Shown here one piece after another: positions 1-10,882 of a DNA stretch of 64,000 nt. Within the stretch, counting starts at the first letter, position 1; each line of letters begins with the position of its first letter. A program made the position numbers and the translations under genes. The notes under the pieces are model-generated. The model was not told the DNA's origin and ran no database searches. It saw only the letters and a program-made list of their open reading frames with translations. This DNA comes from Strongyloides papillosus (Eukaryota > Nematoda > Chromadorea > Rhabditida > Strongyloididae): NCBI GenBank assembly GCA_005656395.1, contig SRSI01000038.1:992001-1056000 (forward strand). The letters are read 5' to 3'.

Positions 1-1013
1 AAGAAAACATTTACAATTTATAATTGATTTTCTAACCATAATGGATTTAATCTTGAAAGTTTGTTTTTCTTAGCATTGATTAAAATCATAAATAACATAT
101 TGAAAAAAAATATATAGATAAGTATGTACAATGAATAACAAATAAGGTAGTAAAAATAACGAGGAAGAATTTGTAGTAGACATAATGATAATATTCAGGA
201 TTAACTGTATAAAACACGTTATGAATAGTATTATTGCACTTGAAAATTCAGTAATTCCAATGGCAGATTTCATATTTAAAATATATTTAATAACTCTTTA
301 ATAACTCTAAATTAGTAAGAATGAGATAATGAAATAGAAACTGAGAAGTTTCTGTACAGATGAAAAATTTTATTAATTACCCTAGCGACATTATTATACA
401 TTTTACCATAACCTTTAAAAAATCTCCGGTTACTATCTATTAATATCTCCATGAATTTTTTTGATAATAGTTTAATTAATTAAATTTTATTTTGAAAAAA
501 AAGATTTTTTATAATGTTTTATCTTTAGAGAGTTTTCTAACTAGTAGATATTGTCGTGATAATTATCATGATTCTTTATTTTGATTTATACAATTTCAAC
601 TTTTATAATAAAATATTTTAACATATCATCCAAAAAATGTAAGATTGCAATTACATACTTTATTTCTATGTGAAATTTGAATATATGAAAAGTTTTTTTA
701 AAATATTTACAAAAAAATATTTTTTATTTTTTATATGATAATTATAATGTATATCACAATATTTTAGTTATATGACTAAAATTTTAAAAATATAATTTTT
801 TGGTACAACGTTGTAAAAAGTTAACTTTTATAATAAATTTTAGAAAAAAGTAATGTAATTTAATATATAATACATTAATATGGATAAAATTTGAATTGAT
901 TGTACATTTATGAAGTCTAGTTATTTTGAATTTTATTTTATAATTAACCAAGAATATAAATTTCTTTAGTTGCACATTAATTCAAAAAGTTGCCATGATA
1001 TTTTGACTGTAAT
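1..1013. other. AT-rich intergenic stretch
   Basis: No coding region, RNA gene or repeat is recognised here. The short open frames are low-complexity A/T translations with no familiar motif. The stretch ends exactly where the left LTR of the first retroelement begins. Confidence 0.6.
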
Positions 1014-1281
1014 TGTGAACATGGGAAGCTGTGTCGGATGAAATGTATGTACATTCATATCAATAAGAACACGCCCATTCCCTCAAGGACTATATAAGGA
1101 ACGGATGAAGACTATTTTACATCATAGTTAAATAATACCTTTTTGATAATATATATATATATTCACTTTATTGTTATATTCTAATTCCCCTTTGTTTAAA
1201 TAAACTCCTAAACAAAGTCTCGTGTTTTATTGCAAAAGCCCGGAAGCCTTCACGGCTCCCGAAGAATCCACCAGGATTACA
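1014..1281 (+). repeat. 5' LTR of family A element
   Basis: Starts TGTGAACATG and ends GGATTACA. It contains a TATATAAGG box, an AATAAA signal and, near the 3' end, a GC-rich hairpin (GGAAGCC / GGCTCCC). It aligns along its whole length with 4352-4623. Confidence 0.88.
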
Positions 1282-1298
1282 TGGAGGTTCCACCTCGT
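1282..1298 (+). promoter_or_regulatory. Primer binding site, tRNA-Gln type
   Basis: TGGAGGTTCCACC directly follows the LTR. Its complement reads GGTGGAACCT+CCA, the 3' end of eukaryotic tRNA-Gln (whose acceptor starts GGTTCCA). The match to tRNA-Gln is from general knowledge; no tRNA-Gln gene lies in this window. Confidence 0.7.
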
Positions 1299-2302
1299 TT
1301 GAACTAATCGCTACATTTTGATACCCGAACCTCTTTTGTGGATTTCCCGACATCTCCAGTAATGGAGTACTGCTTGCAACAACACAAATTGATGATCTAA
1401 ATGGAGATACAACAATGCCTTTAACGACTCTTCCCGTAGACACAAAGAACAGCTTCTGATATTAAAATGTAAGACTTTATTAATAATTTTATGTAGACAA
1501 GTACCACACACCTTTATGAAACAAGCCTTCTACAGAAATGGATCCACCGTCAGCCAAAGTCTTACATAGTGCATAAATAATAAATAATAGCTTCACAAAA
1601 TTTTAAAGAATACCTCATAAGGCTGACGCCAGACTTCTAATTGGTAGTGACGACGTCATGAATCGTCACATTGGAGCACCGATGCGTGGTTTGATGTTGG
1701 CTCATCATTGTACATCCACGTCCTCATCAAGGAATGCAGTCTGGTACCTTCTGACGAGCCAAGTACACATTTTCATGCGGATAATGGACCACTTTAAAGT
1801 ACAATTACGACCATGAATATTTGAAAAGAAAAACCACATTGATAACAAAGGAACACACACTACAACATTTTTTTAACAATTAACTATTCATGGACGACTG
1901 TGTTCATAAAAAGAGATTAATAAATAGACTAGACAATTACTTTAAAGGATAGAATAATTGAAGCAATATAATAGATAAAATTTTTACAAAAGGCCGATTT
2001 TTTTTACAAACAAGAATTAACAAAAGAGAAGGCTCCGCATACGTCAGATGGCATACAAACAAGTCTAGTCACAATAACGCACTTTTTTTTTTCGATACAA
2101 AAGAAATAATAACAGATATAGAAAATTCGTAGACGATAATTACTTTTTTTAAATAGAAGCACTTAAATGAAACATGAACACACAATACACCTGTCTACCA
2201 ATTATTTCCATTACCCCGAGGACATAATTTTTTTATATATAAGAGTCTAGTAAATTGAAATAGGCACCATTTCTTATTCGACGACGTTTAGTATTTTCAC
2301 TA

Positions 2303-2530
2303 ATGCTCCCGAGAATATTCAAGCGATCTGATACCAAGAAGCAGACTGCTGCAGACAATCATCAAGTTTTCCTTAACCAATACAATGCTTTGAAATCTAG
2401 CTGGCTCCAAGAGCAGAAGAACGCCAAAAGCCTTTCGTCTGCTGAACAACACCAGATAAGTTTGATTCAAAATAATGCCCTTAAAATGTTGATTAACAAT
2501 CTAAGAATAGATGAAGCTAAATACCTTCAC
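2303..2530 (+). pseudogene. Gag N-terminal-like remnant of family A element
   Basis: An open frame from an ATG at 2303 encodes a Gln/Asn/Lys-rich helical segment of about 75 residues before the frame runs into integrase DNA read in the wrong frame. Position, about 1 kb after the LTR and at the head of the coding region, suggests the start of Gag, but no Gag motif or zinc knuckle is visible. The join to integrase near 2511-2530 is where gag, protease, RT and RNase H have been lost. The identity as Gag is inference from position. Confidence 0.45.
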
Positions 2531-3497
2531 GACAATAAAACTTCTAAAATTATCCTTTTTCTTGCTTGGTTTTCCCCATACCTTAAAAACCGACAATGGT
2601 CCTGCTTTCATAGAAGACCTATTTAAAAATTTTTGTAAAACATACAATATTGAACATTATGCCGTATCGGCATACAATCATCAAGGAAATGGCATAGTAT
2701 AACGTTTCAACAGAACAATCCGAGAATCATTACGAATTTACAAAGAGAAAGACATTAATGACATTATCAATAGTACGCAATACGTACACAATTTCAGCTA
2801 TACAACCAATCAAGAAGGAAAACCTAAAGAATACATACTTTCAACTGCAGACAGATTTACAAATGAATCCTATACAAATACCACTTTATCTGGCAGACAA
2901 AACTTACTCCAATTCATTAAAGAAAAACTTAAACCAACGCCTACAGATGGAACATCAACTTCTAAAGAATTCGCTACATTGAAAGTTGGTACAATAGTCT
3001 ACAAGAAAATAGTCAATGCTCACAAAAACAATGAACAATTCCATGGTCCATACCGAATCTTAGAACATCTCCACGGCGACACCTATTTAATAGGAATGGT
3101 TACTAGATCAAATAGAAAAACAGGACAGATAGAACGCTGCAACGCAAGATTTTTAAAATTGGCCCCTCTAGCAGTACAAAATACCCTAAATAACGAATCA
3201 AACATATTAGACAATGATAATCACCAAAATACAAGATTAACATCTTTTCCACAGGAAACTATTATTAAGAAAGGGAGAGGTAGGCCACGAAAAGTTCTAC
3301 CAACCAATAATGAAACACCCAATACTGATGAAATAATCATTCAACCAAAAAAAGGTCGTGGAAGACCTAAGAAATTAGTTTCAATGAACAATTCAAATAT
3401 TACAACAATAGATCCACAAACACAACAACCTACAAGAGGTAGTGGAAGACCAAAGAAAAATTTACTTACGTTTTTTTTATTTACAACAAGAAAATGA
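2511..3497 (+). pseudogene. Integrase C-terminal half with stop at catalytic Glu and three AT-hooks
   Basis: One frame runs from about 2511 to 3497, interrupted only by TAA at 2700-2702. Before the stop is the integrase core motif TDNGPAF (second catalytic Asp); after it comes RFNRTIRE, which normally follows the catalytic Glu, so the stop sits exactly at the Glu codon. Downstream are the GPY/F-type module (FHGPYRILEHLHGDTYLI, about 3038-3095) and a tail of about 100 residues with three AT-hook-like motifs: GRGRPRK, GRGRPKK and GSGRPKK. The HHCC zinc domain and first catalytic Asp are gone. AT-hooks bind the minor groove of AT-rich DNA in known families; a targeting role in this AT-rich genome is inference. 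A T-run at about 3470 and a hydrophobic stretch just beyond suggest the original frame continued. Confidence 0.8.
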
Positions 3498-4339
3498 ACA
3501 GTCATTTCTTAACAATAATACTTTCATTTTTTTAACAACTTTTATCATTACATTAGGAATTTTTAGAAATAATATTCTTAAGAACATAAATGAACAAAAT
3601 ACAACAACTTAACATTTCTAAAACGTCTTTATTATATGCTTTCTTACCCTTTTTTTCACATATTACCCTTCATATATATTTATTAGTTTTCCCACATTTT
3701 TTTAAAAATTAAAACAACAATAACTTTTTTATATATATCCCTTGTTGTCCTTATATTTAATGCATTTTGAAATACATTATACCTTATGTAACTTTGTCAT
3801 TGTTAAAACTTCATATTTTTTATTATTCCTATTTTCAAAATGTTATATCTTATATATTTAACCTCATATACTATTTTTTATTAATAACCCCATATCTTAA
3901 TATATTTCTTATTAATATACTACGTCAATTTTAATACTTATTATTGTATTCTCCCTTATCATTCACTCTTTATTGTACTACATACATATATATTTGTGAA
4001 AAGTTATTCTAAATTACTACTTGCTGACACTGATAAACTACTACACCAGAAGAAACATTATCAAAACAAAATAACTACAAGTAGACTTTTTACTATTAAT
4101 GTTATTCTATTTCATCCATTCCTTTATTAAAATCACAATATGAATCTATTTAAAATGAACCTACATCATGCTAAGAATCACAAGACTTCAGACAAGGAAA
4201 TCCAAATTCCCGTATACACTTGAAATATCTCAATTGATATGTATCACTAGTACGTATTCCTAACATAGAACATTACTTAACCTATTAATACATACTATTT
4301 AATCCTCAGATTGTCACCTTTTAATATCAAATTAAAAGC

Positions 4340-4351
4340 TTGATCCGGGGA
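4340..4351 (+). promoter_or_regulatory. Polypurine tract of family A element
   Basis: GATCCGGGGA lies immediately before the right LTR; the purine run GGGGA is short, but similar GGGGA-TG junctions precede the LTRs at 17,401, 45,850 and 58,059. Confidence 0.6.
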
Positions 4352-4623
4352 TGTGAACATGGGAAGCTGTGTCGGATGAAATGTATGTACATTCATATCA
4401 ATAAGAACACGCCCATTCCCTCAAGGACTATATAAGGAACGGATGAAGACTATTATATATCATAGTCAAATAATACCTTTTTCATAATATATATATATAT
4501 ATATTCACTTTATTGTTATATTCTAATTCCCCTTTGCTTGAATAAACTCTTAAACAAAGTCTCGTGTTATATTGTAAAAGCCCGGGAGCCTCTACGGCTC
4601 CCGAAGAATCCACCAGGATTACA
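4352..4623 (+). repeat. 3' LTR of family A element
   Basis: Full-length match to 1014-1281 with scattered substitutions and a longer TA run. The terminal hairpin GGGAGCC-tctac-GGCTCCC is perfect in this copy. Confidence 0.88.
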
Positions 4624-5740
4624 GTTGTATCATCGGAATATATTTTTATATTATATAATCATTTATGAAAAATCATGATGGTTATATTTAAAATGTATGT
4701 CAATTTGAAAGGTATTAAACATAATAAATTTCCAAATTTGATATAGTCTTTAATTTTATGTTTTTTAGAAAAATTTTTAAAGTGTAATGTTTTATTTTTT
4801 TTATAAATACGGTTGAAAATTGGTATAACAATTTTTATTCTTTACTTTTGAAAAAAGAATAATTAATATGTCATTTTTTTCAAATATCTTTTCTGAGAGA
4901 GTTTTAATTTCTTCATTCAATAATCAATAAAATCGTTTTAATTTCCAAATGTTAAATGCTTTAAATATATTTTTTACATCAATTCTATATTATGTAATTA
5001 TCAAAATAAGGTATATTTTCAAAATACGTTTTTTTGTAACCTGTAAAGATTCTAAAATTTCTATCAAGAATATTGTGATATAATCAAAATTTCGAAAGAG
5101 TCATGTCTGTGAATTCTTAACATTGTCCGTAAGAATAAAGGAAGATTTTAGCAGGATTAGATACTTATCAAATGTATGTATTTAATCACCATATTTTGAA
5201 AGCTTGAAAAACAATAAGATTTTCGATGACAAAAAGGATAAAAGAAAAATCACACTACGAAAAATTTAGAGTAATCCAAAATCATATAATTTTTCCTCAA
5301 GAATCTTTCAACAGTATCACAAGGTTGTATTCTCTTTAGCAAAACGTGGACTACAACTTGTATACAAACACCACTAGAACATCTGGAGAAAGAACAGACA
5401 GCCAATGAAGAGATATACATTGACACATAAGTACATGTGCCATTTTTGTTACAATTACTCTCAGTTACTAAAACATTATACAATAAAAAACAAATTTATC
5501 AAAGATAATACAAAAAAAACAATGCTTTTTTTAAGTATTATAAAATATAAAAAAAATAACATATAGCGTTGATAAAATAAAAATTATATAAAATAAAAAA
5601 ATGTATCAAATATTTATACAATAATATAAAACTCATTGCGGTTTAAGTAAAAAATCTACAACTTAAAGAATAGTATAAGATACTATAAAATAAAGAAAAT
5701 TCATAGTGTTTTGTAAACTGTTACAAAATAGAAAAACACT
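4624..5740. other. Mostly empty AT-rich stretch with one Cys-rich open frame
   Basis: Nothing certain. On the minus strand, 5250-5483 is open for 77 codons, has clearly higher GC than its surroundings and eight Cys (for example NCNKNGTC and CSFSRCSSGVC), which vaguely recalls EGF-like modules. It has no ATG at its head and could be a gene remnant. I do not assign a function. Confidence 0.3.
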
Positions 5741-5754
5741 GAGCGGTTTAATTT

Positions 5755-6600
5755 TTACAATTCCAACATAGAAATATCATTTTTTTCAACATTTTTTAAA
5801 TTTTTAGCAATTGTTTTAAATGCTCTTCTGATATTATCACTTAACCCATAGCTCTTTGAAAGACTTTCAAGTAGAAGTCTTAATTCTCTTACTTTTTTGA
5901 TAAGACTGCCCTTATACATATATTTAACCTCAGAAACTTCAGGTATGGGTTTACCTCTGTAAATATCTCTCATTGCGGTTATGTAATTTAAGACAACTGG
6001 AGAACTGAAAACTACTCCGGACTTTACAATTTCATGTTTTTTCTCATAATCAAAAATTTTTTCACATTGCGTTTCTACAAGTTTTCTATATATAGAATCT
6101 ACACTTTTAGTATCCTCATCTCCGGCTTCATCACTTTTCTGGAGCATTGAAAATATTTCAATTATTCCATCATATCCCATAAAAGAAATCGCATTGCTGT
6201 TAAGTAATTCTCCAATTGCAAGATAGTTAGGATTGAATCTTGCAGCTAATGCAATTGAACCTTTTGGTGTTATTTTATTATCATTAGTGAGAAAACCTTC
6301 ACTTTTAAGAAGTTTCAATTTCTTGTTACACATGGCGAATGCATTTTCTAATCCTCTTTTGCTAAAATTCCAAAACGATAAGTTTATCGTTTCTTGTAAA
6401 TCCTGGAGACTCGAGTTTTTAGCATAAAAGAGTATATCTTTATAAGATATATTCATTTGGCTTTTTAGATCTTCTGATGTTGGACTCAAGAGATCTAATA
6501 AATATTTCTCATTGACGGTTTCAGTTAAGGATAATACGACGGTGCCTTGAGAATCAAGTCCACGTCGGCCTGCTCTTCCAGCCATCTGGATAAATTCACT
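5755..6600 (-). pseudogene. 5'-truncated Ski2/Mtr4-family RNA helicase, C-terminal part
   Basis: The frame begins just before helicase motif VI (EFIQMAGRAGRRGLD), the signature of Ski2/Mtr4-type DExH RNA helicases that feed RNA to the exosome. A winged-helix-like region follows, then a DSHCT-like end (KGSLIKKVRELRLLLESL) that stops close to where family members stop. About 280 residues follow motif VI, much shorter than Mtr4 or Ski2, so the arch insertion is missing. No motif I-V can be found in any minus-strand frame up to 8.7 kb, so the ATPase half is absent here. The last CAG before ATGGCTGG could be a splice acceptor from a distant exon, but no matching exon is seen. Likely a broken copy. 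Confidence 0.75.
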
Positions 6601-6801
6601 TTCATGAATTTAAAAAATTAACTAGTTGAAAACAATTTATTTACACATAGACGACTAAAATAAGAAGCTTCAGAATTAATTTTTTCACACTTACTTTTAA
6701 CTTCTGTAATTAGAAGAGAAGTTGAATTAAAACATCAAGATAACTATTTAGCACATAGACCTTCATCAAAAAAAAATAAAATCACATAGCTGTTTAAAAG
6801 T

Positions 6802-7137
6802 TTAACTATATCTTTTGATTGCTTTTGCCAATACACTTGATTCATTACTTCTATTTTTACTTTTATCATACCATAAATGTTCAGCAACTTTAAAATTATC
6901 ATCAGAAAAGTTTATGTGGTTTACTAATTTCCTAATGTTACTGTTTTTTTTCAACGATCTATATGTTTCTTCTAACTCATCGACGTCTTTTTCGATAGCT
7001 GTTACCATTCTTTCAGCCTCATTTATTTCTTTTTCAATGGTATTCAACATTTGATTTAGAGCATTCCTTAAAAAAATAGATTCAGAGGGAAGAAAGAAAA
7101 CCTACATCTGTTCTGGTGATAATTTTGAATCATTCAT
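6802..7137 (-). CDS. 98-aa coiled-coil protein with a 39-nt intron
   Basis: Exon 1 is 7137-7106 (starts MNDSKLSPEQ) and exon 2 is 7066-6802. The intron 7105-7067 begins GTAGGT and ends TTTTTTTAAG; splicing joins AT to G, giving an uninterrupted 98-codon frame. Residues about 15-50 form heptads rich in Glu, Lys, Ile and Leu; the rest is basic. No family is recognised. The intact frame with a well-formed intron argues that this is a real gene amid decayed neighbours. A motif resembling AAACGCTATGTGA lies a few bases after the stop (6783-6798), as after several neighbours. Confidence 0.65.
7067..7105 (-). other. 39-nt spliceosomal intron
   Basis: GT at the donor (GTAGGT), T-rich interior and AAG acceptor, lying between two exons that keep one frame only when it is removed. 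Confidence 0.65.
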
Positions 7138-7641
7138 CTTATAGCAATTTAAAATAACAGTAAATGTTATATCTGAAAAAAAGTATAATAAGAAGATAGA
7201 TATTTCATAAATATATTACTAATAAACACGATCTAAAATTTATGAAATTTTAAAAACAAATAGTTGTGTAAAATAAGAAAATTTATTTAATAGAAATACA
7301 AAATAAATAGAAATATAAATACATAACAAAATAAAATTTTGTTATTTTTAAAATAATTTTTATGTAAAAATAAAGTTTCAGTGAAAGATGTATCTCCCCA
7401 AAATATATTTTTAAAAACGCTATGAGAGATCTTCTTAGTTATCCCTTTAAACTTCACCATTTTATTTCGTTTCCCAATTTTATCGTTTTTTTTAGTAACT
7501 TTTTCTATCTAAATTTATTTTTTTTGATTTAAAATCGATTCACAAAAAGGAGAGGATTAAAAGAAATTTAACGATGATGTAACTGTAAGTTTTATAATAA
7601 TTTTAAATTGTAAAAATACTTTTAGGCAAAACACATTAGCC

Positions 7642-7870
7642 ATGTTCCAAAAAATTGAAGAATTAAATCAAAGAATGGCTATGTGTGAAAAAGAATGGGA
7701 CATGTTGTTGACAAGTTCAAAGACTTCAGTGAAGAAAAACGCAATGAGTGTAAACAATTGGAAGGTAAAGCGAGTACGATGAAAAAAAGTGTACTAATAC
7801 TGCAGAAGTAATTGATACTGTTGGAAAACAATTAACCACTTTGAGAGGAATCTTTGATAAAGGCCGCTAA
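7642..7870 (+). pseudogene. Broken small coiled-coil gene
   Basis: Three consecutive frames encode Glu/Lys-rich coiled-coil-like segments: one starting MFQKIEELNQRM, then one with EEKRNECKQLEG, then one with TAEVIDTVGKQL, ending at TAA 7868-7870. Two single-base shifts, one near 7710 and one in the A7 run near 7780, are needed to read it as one protein. A GTAAGT...TTTTAG segment at about 7586-7625 looks like a leader intron. Function unknown. Confidence 0.5.
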
Positions 7871-8047
7871 TGGCATATTTTGAAGAAGTTATTTTTTTTA
7901 TTTATTAAAACGCTATGTGTATTAAGTTTTTAAAAATTTTTTAAAATAAATTGTCAGTGTGAAAACTATATTTTTTCTAACTGTTATGTGCAGTGTATTA
8001 CTTTTTTTCGTCTAATTTTAAATTGTATAACTTTTTATTTTTAGAAT

Positions 8048-8308
8048 ATGAGCACTTTTCAAGACGTTTTAAAAGCTTCCAAGTCTATGGATCTCAATGG
8101 ACAAAATCAAGAATCTTAAGATGAGAAAATGGGACAAGCAATGAGTAATCTTCAATCTTCAGTGGATAATTTAGGTAAAATAAAATGTTATTGTTACATT
8201 CTCGAAAATAGGTCAGAAAAATTAACCGCTATGAGTGAAAAGCTTGATGTCCCATTCACAAGCAATGAATGGGACAGAATCACCGGAAAAAATGGAAGGA
8301 ACAATTAA
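8048..8308 (+). pseudogene. Small coiled-coil gene with in-frame stop and possible 42-nt intron
   Basis: The frame starts MSTFQDVLKASKSM, meets one TAA at 8117-8119 and then continues open to 8308. Segment 8175-8216 (GTAAAATAA...AATAGGTCAG) has the form of an intron; removing it or not keeps the frame because it is 42 nt, and the spliced version gives a better heptad pattern. It resembles its neighbour at 7642 in size and character. Function unknown. Confidence 0.4.
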
Positions 8309-8680
8309 AAATATTTTTTTAATATTTAAACGCTTTGCGATTTTTTGTTTAAAATATTATTTTTAATTAATAAACGCTATGTGAGAAAAATGTTTCCATT
8401 TTTAATATAGTAAAAAACTGCAAAAGTTAAAATAAAACTGTTTTGTCATAGGATTTTAAGTTTCATTGAAAAAACTATAGGTAACCATTATGAGTCATCT
8501 AATAAAATTCCGCTTATTTCTATTAAATTTTAGCGGACAAAATTAAATCGCATTGCGTTAGCGGTCAAAATTAATTTTTAAAATTATCTAAAAATTTGAA
8601 TATTTTTTTCTTCATAGGACAGAAAATGAACTGTGGACGAAAAATGAACCTTTGGGACGGAAAATGAACGTTTTTTTAAT

Positions 8681-10882
8681 GTGTGTAGTAAAATAGCACA
8701 TGCTCGACACATAGCTGTCGAGAGAAAGTCCGATGCTACTAAAGGACATAAACAATATGATTTCACATTGTCTGAAATCTTAAACGACATCAAGTTGGTA
8801 CTTGAAAGTCAAGGCATGAATCGCCTAGAGCAATTTAATGCTCGTCCACCAATGGAGAATGCTATGGATGTTTCCACATTCGCCAAGAAATTTAATGATT
8901 ATCTTCGTAGAAGATTTGCTACTAATCAGCCTTCAGAGTTCCTGAAGGACAAACCTGATCTGAGACGTGAACAATTTTACTTGTTCACAAGAGGATTGCA
9001 TCCAATCCTCCGGGAAAATAATTCCACAAAAAACCTTTATGAATTGCAATACGATGAATTCATAGCCACATACGTAGACACACAACTACGTTTCCAATCT
9101 AAATTAAATAAAGCTTCACAGAAAGTTAATAATAATCATAACAATAGTTATAAGCATAATAACAAGCACATAAATAAACATAATAATGTGTCCAACAATA
9201 AACAATCGAATTTGAAATTTGATAATACAAAGAAACCATTTGTAAAAAATAACTCTAGCGGTTATATTAAAAATAATCACCAGTCATCATCTGGTACACA
9301 TAATAATAAGGGACACCAATCCCGATACTCTGCGTCGAAACCGGCTAATAAGCCTGTAACTTCATATAATAATACCAGTTCTGGTATGAACTATAAACCT
9401 AATAATAACCAATCATCTGGTTATAGTAAAAATAGAATAAAAACTAAACCTCAAAAACATGGTAAGGTTCATACAATTGAACCTACGCATGATGAATGCC
9501 ACAATGATGGCGAAATGAATGTAATTATGCATTCTATTAAAGAGATCAAAAATATGATCAACGACTTTAAACTAAATACATTAACAATCTGTATGTTAAT
9601 GATATGTATGCTTATACCATTCGGTGGTTGTCAACCCCTTGGTATATGTCGATTTGCACCTTCTGAATTTCCTCGATTGTATCTTCAGAACATCTATGAC
9701 GCTAAAAAGGCAAAACAAGTTACATTAGTATCTGTTGATACCAAATGTGTAGCTTTAGACGTGTTTGCTAGTGGCTATCGCCTTGGCAACGTCTTTGTAG
9801 ACCCCGACAGTAATGTCGAACATTACTTTGATAAAAAGGCTCCAACATTTTCCTGTACTGGAAGCCACCTTGTCTATTTATCAGGACGCAATGAAACTTT
9901 CGCAGAAGAAGTTTCAACAGGTACACATAATGTTGATACCTCTTTAAAGAACATACGAGCTAAGCATGCTATGTATGAAGCTGGATGTGATAAACTTAGC
10001 TCTGTTTCACAGACAGTACCTATGGATCCTCATCCTAGCAAAATAGTCTCATCGACTAAGGCGCCTGTTGTGATGTTAACAGAGCGACCACATATTGTAC
10101 AAATTGTTTCACACGGTACAAATGTTTCTGCTTCAAAGATTAAGGCACCAACAGATGTTAGTGTTCCTTCGAAAGCAACAAAATTTAATAATGATGCTGC
10201 CTTAAAAGCTGCATCTGTTGATAGTTTAAAAGTATCATCAACCACATCTGGTTATCAGAAAATTAAATCTTCATTGAAAACCTGTGAAGAAGATTTAGAA
10301 AAGACGAAGACTCTCTTAAAAGAGAGTACAAGTACTATATCTGACCTACGATCGGAAATAGAACGAATAAAGCGAGCAAATAACATGCTTTCCGAGCAAC
10401 TTCGTGATTCTGAAGATCGTCATCGGACGACTTTGCGATCAATGACTGCGGAATCGGCTAAATCCCTTTCCGAAGACATAAAAACAGTCTCTAATGTTTT
10501 GACTGATGAAAATAGAATCCGCCAGGAATGTGAAGACAACTGGAAGGATGAAATAAAACGTCTTAATAGTGAGATTGAGGATTGTAATACCAAACTCAAT
10601 AAGCTAAAGACGGCAAATAACGCGTTACGTGGAGAACGTGATAAAGCTAGTAAAGCTTTAAAATCTTGTAATATAGATAAGGATACTTGTCTTAAAGATT
10701 TAGATGAGTTAAAATCAGACGTTAATCGTCTTAATATAGCACTTGAGGATAAGGACAATGAGTTATCCGAAGCTAAAACATTAATAGATTCTCATGAATC
10801 CCAAATACAGGTTTATAAAAACCAGGAAGCTGCTCTAACCGAACAGATAGCTGCAATAAATAATCGTATTTCTCAATTATAG
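8681..10882 (+). CDS. gag: Gag-like polyprotein with embedded hydrophobic segment and long coiled coil
   Basis: Open for 733 codons; the first codon available is GTG, so the true start is missing or upstream. Residues about 1-150 resemble the helical capsid region of retrotransposon Gag. Residues about 150-260 are Asn/His/Lys-rich. Residues 301-314 (LTICMLMICMLIPF) are hydrophobic and followed by GGCQ, like a signal peptide or membrane anchor. A Cys-containing region then leads into a coiled coil at about 520-733. No CCHC knuckle is seen. Such a hydrophobic plus coiled-coil block between Gag and protease is unusual; it could be a membrane-facing structural module, but that is inference. The frame ends at TAG 10,880-10,882 and is open again immediately beyond it. 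Confidence 0.75.
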   Translation: MCSKIAHARHIAVERKSDATKGHKQYDFTLSEILNDIKLVLESQGMNRLEQFNARPPMENAMDVSTFAKKFNDYLRRRFATNQPSEFLKDKPDLRREQFYLFTRGLHPILRENNSTKNLYELQYDEFIATYVDTQLRFQSKLNKASQKVNNNHNNSYKHNNKHINKHNNVSNNKQSNLKFDNTKKPFVKNNSSGYIKNNHQSSSGTHNNKGHQSRYSASKPANKPVTSYNNTSSGMNYKPNNNQSSGYSKNRIKTKPQKHGKVHTIEPTHDECHNDGEMNVIMHSIKEIKNMINDFKLNTLTICMLMICMLIPFGGCQPLGICRFAPSEFPRLYLQNIYDAKKAKQVTLVSVDTKCVALDVFASGYRLGNVFVDPDSNVEHYFDKKAPTFSCTGSHLVYLSGRNETFAEEVSTGTHNVDTSLKNIRAKHAMYEAGCDKLSSVSQTVPMDPHPSKIVSSTKAPVVMLTERPHIVQIVSHGTNVSASKIKAPTDVSVPSKATKFNNDAALKAASVDSLKVSSTTSGYQKIKSSLKTCEEDLEKTKTLLKESTSTISDLRSEIERIKRANNMLSEQLRDSEDRHRTTLRSMTAESAKSLSEDIKTVSNVLTDENRIRQECEDNWKDEIKRLNSEIEDCNTKLNKLKTANNALRGERDKASKALKSCNIDKDTCLKDLDELKSDVNRLNIALEDKDNELSEAKTLIDSHESQIQVYKNQEAALTEQIAAINNRISQL

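Larger units (their letters stand above)
1014..4623 (+). mobile_element. Internally deleted Ty3-like LTR element, family A
   Basis: Two direct repeats of about 270 bp, starting TGTGAACATG and ending AGGATTACA, bracket 3.07 kb. A primer site follows the left LTR and a purine tract (GGGGA) precedes the right LTR. Inside, only a Gag N-terminal-like piece and the second half of an integrase remain; protease, reverse transcriptase and RNase H are absent, so the copy depends on other elements. The LTRs differ by about a dozen changes by eye, so the insertion is not recent. The 4-5 bases flanking the two ends do not match, unlike the solo LTR of the same family at 61,477, which suggests recombination or decay of a flank. 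Three further LTR copies or fragments lie near 61.5-62.7 kb. Confidence 0.85.

Noticed and set aside
1174..1511. Minus-strand open frames of 66-89 codons across the family A LTR
   Set aside because: They are translations of LTR and primer-site DNA on the wrong strand, in overlapping frames, with no protein features.
6600..6800. Missing helicase exon between the truncated helicase and the 98-aa gene
   Set aside because: A short open stretch exists on the minus strand (EVKSKCEKINSEA), but no helicase motif is found in any frame.
10030..10758. Minus-strand frames of 71-112 codons inside the Gag-like gene
   Set aside because: Shadows of the coiled-coil coding sequence on the opposite strand.
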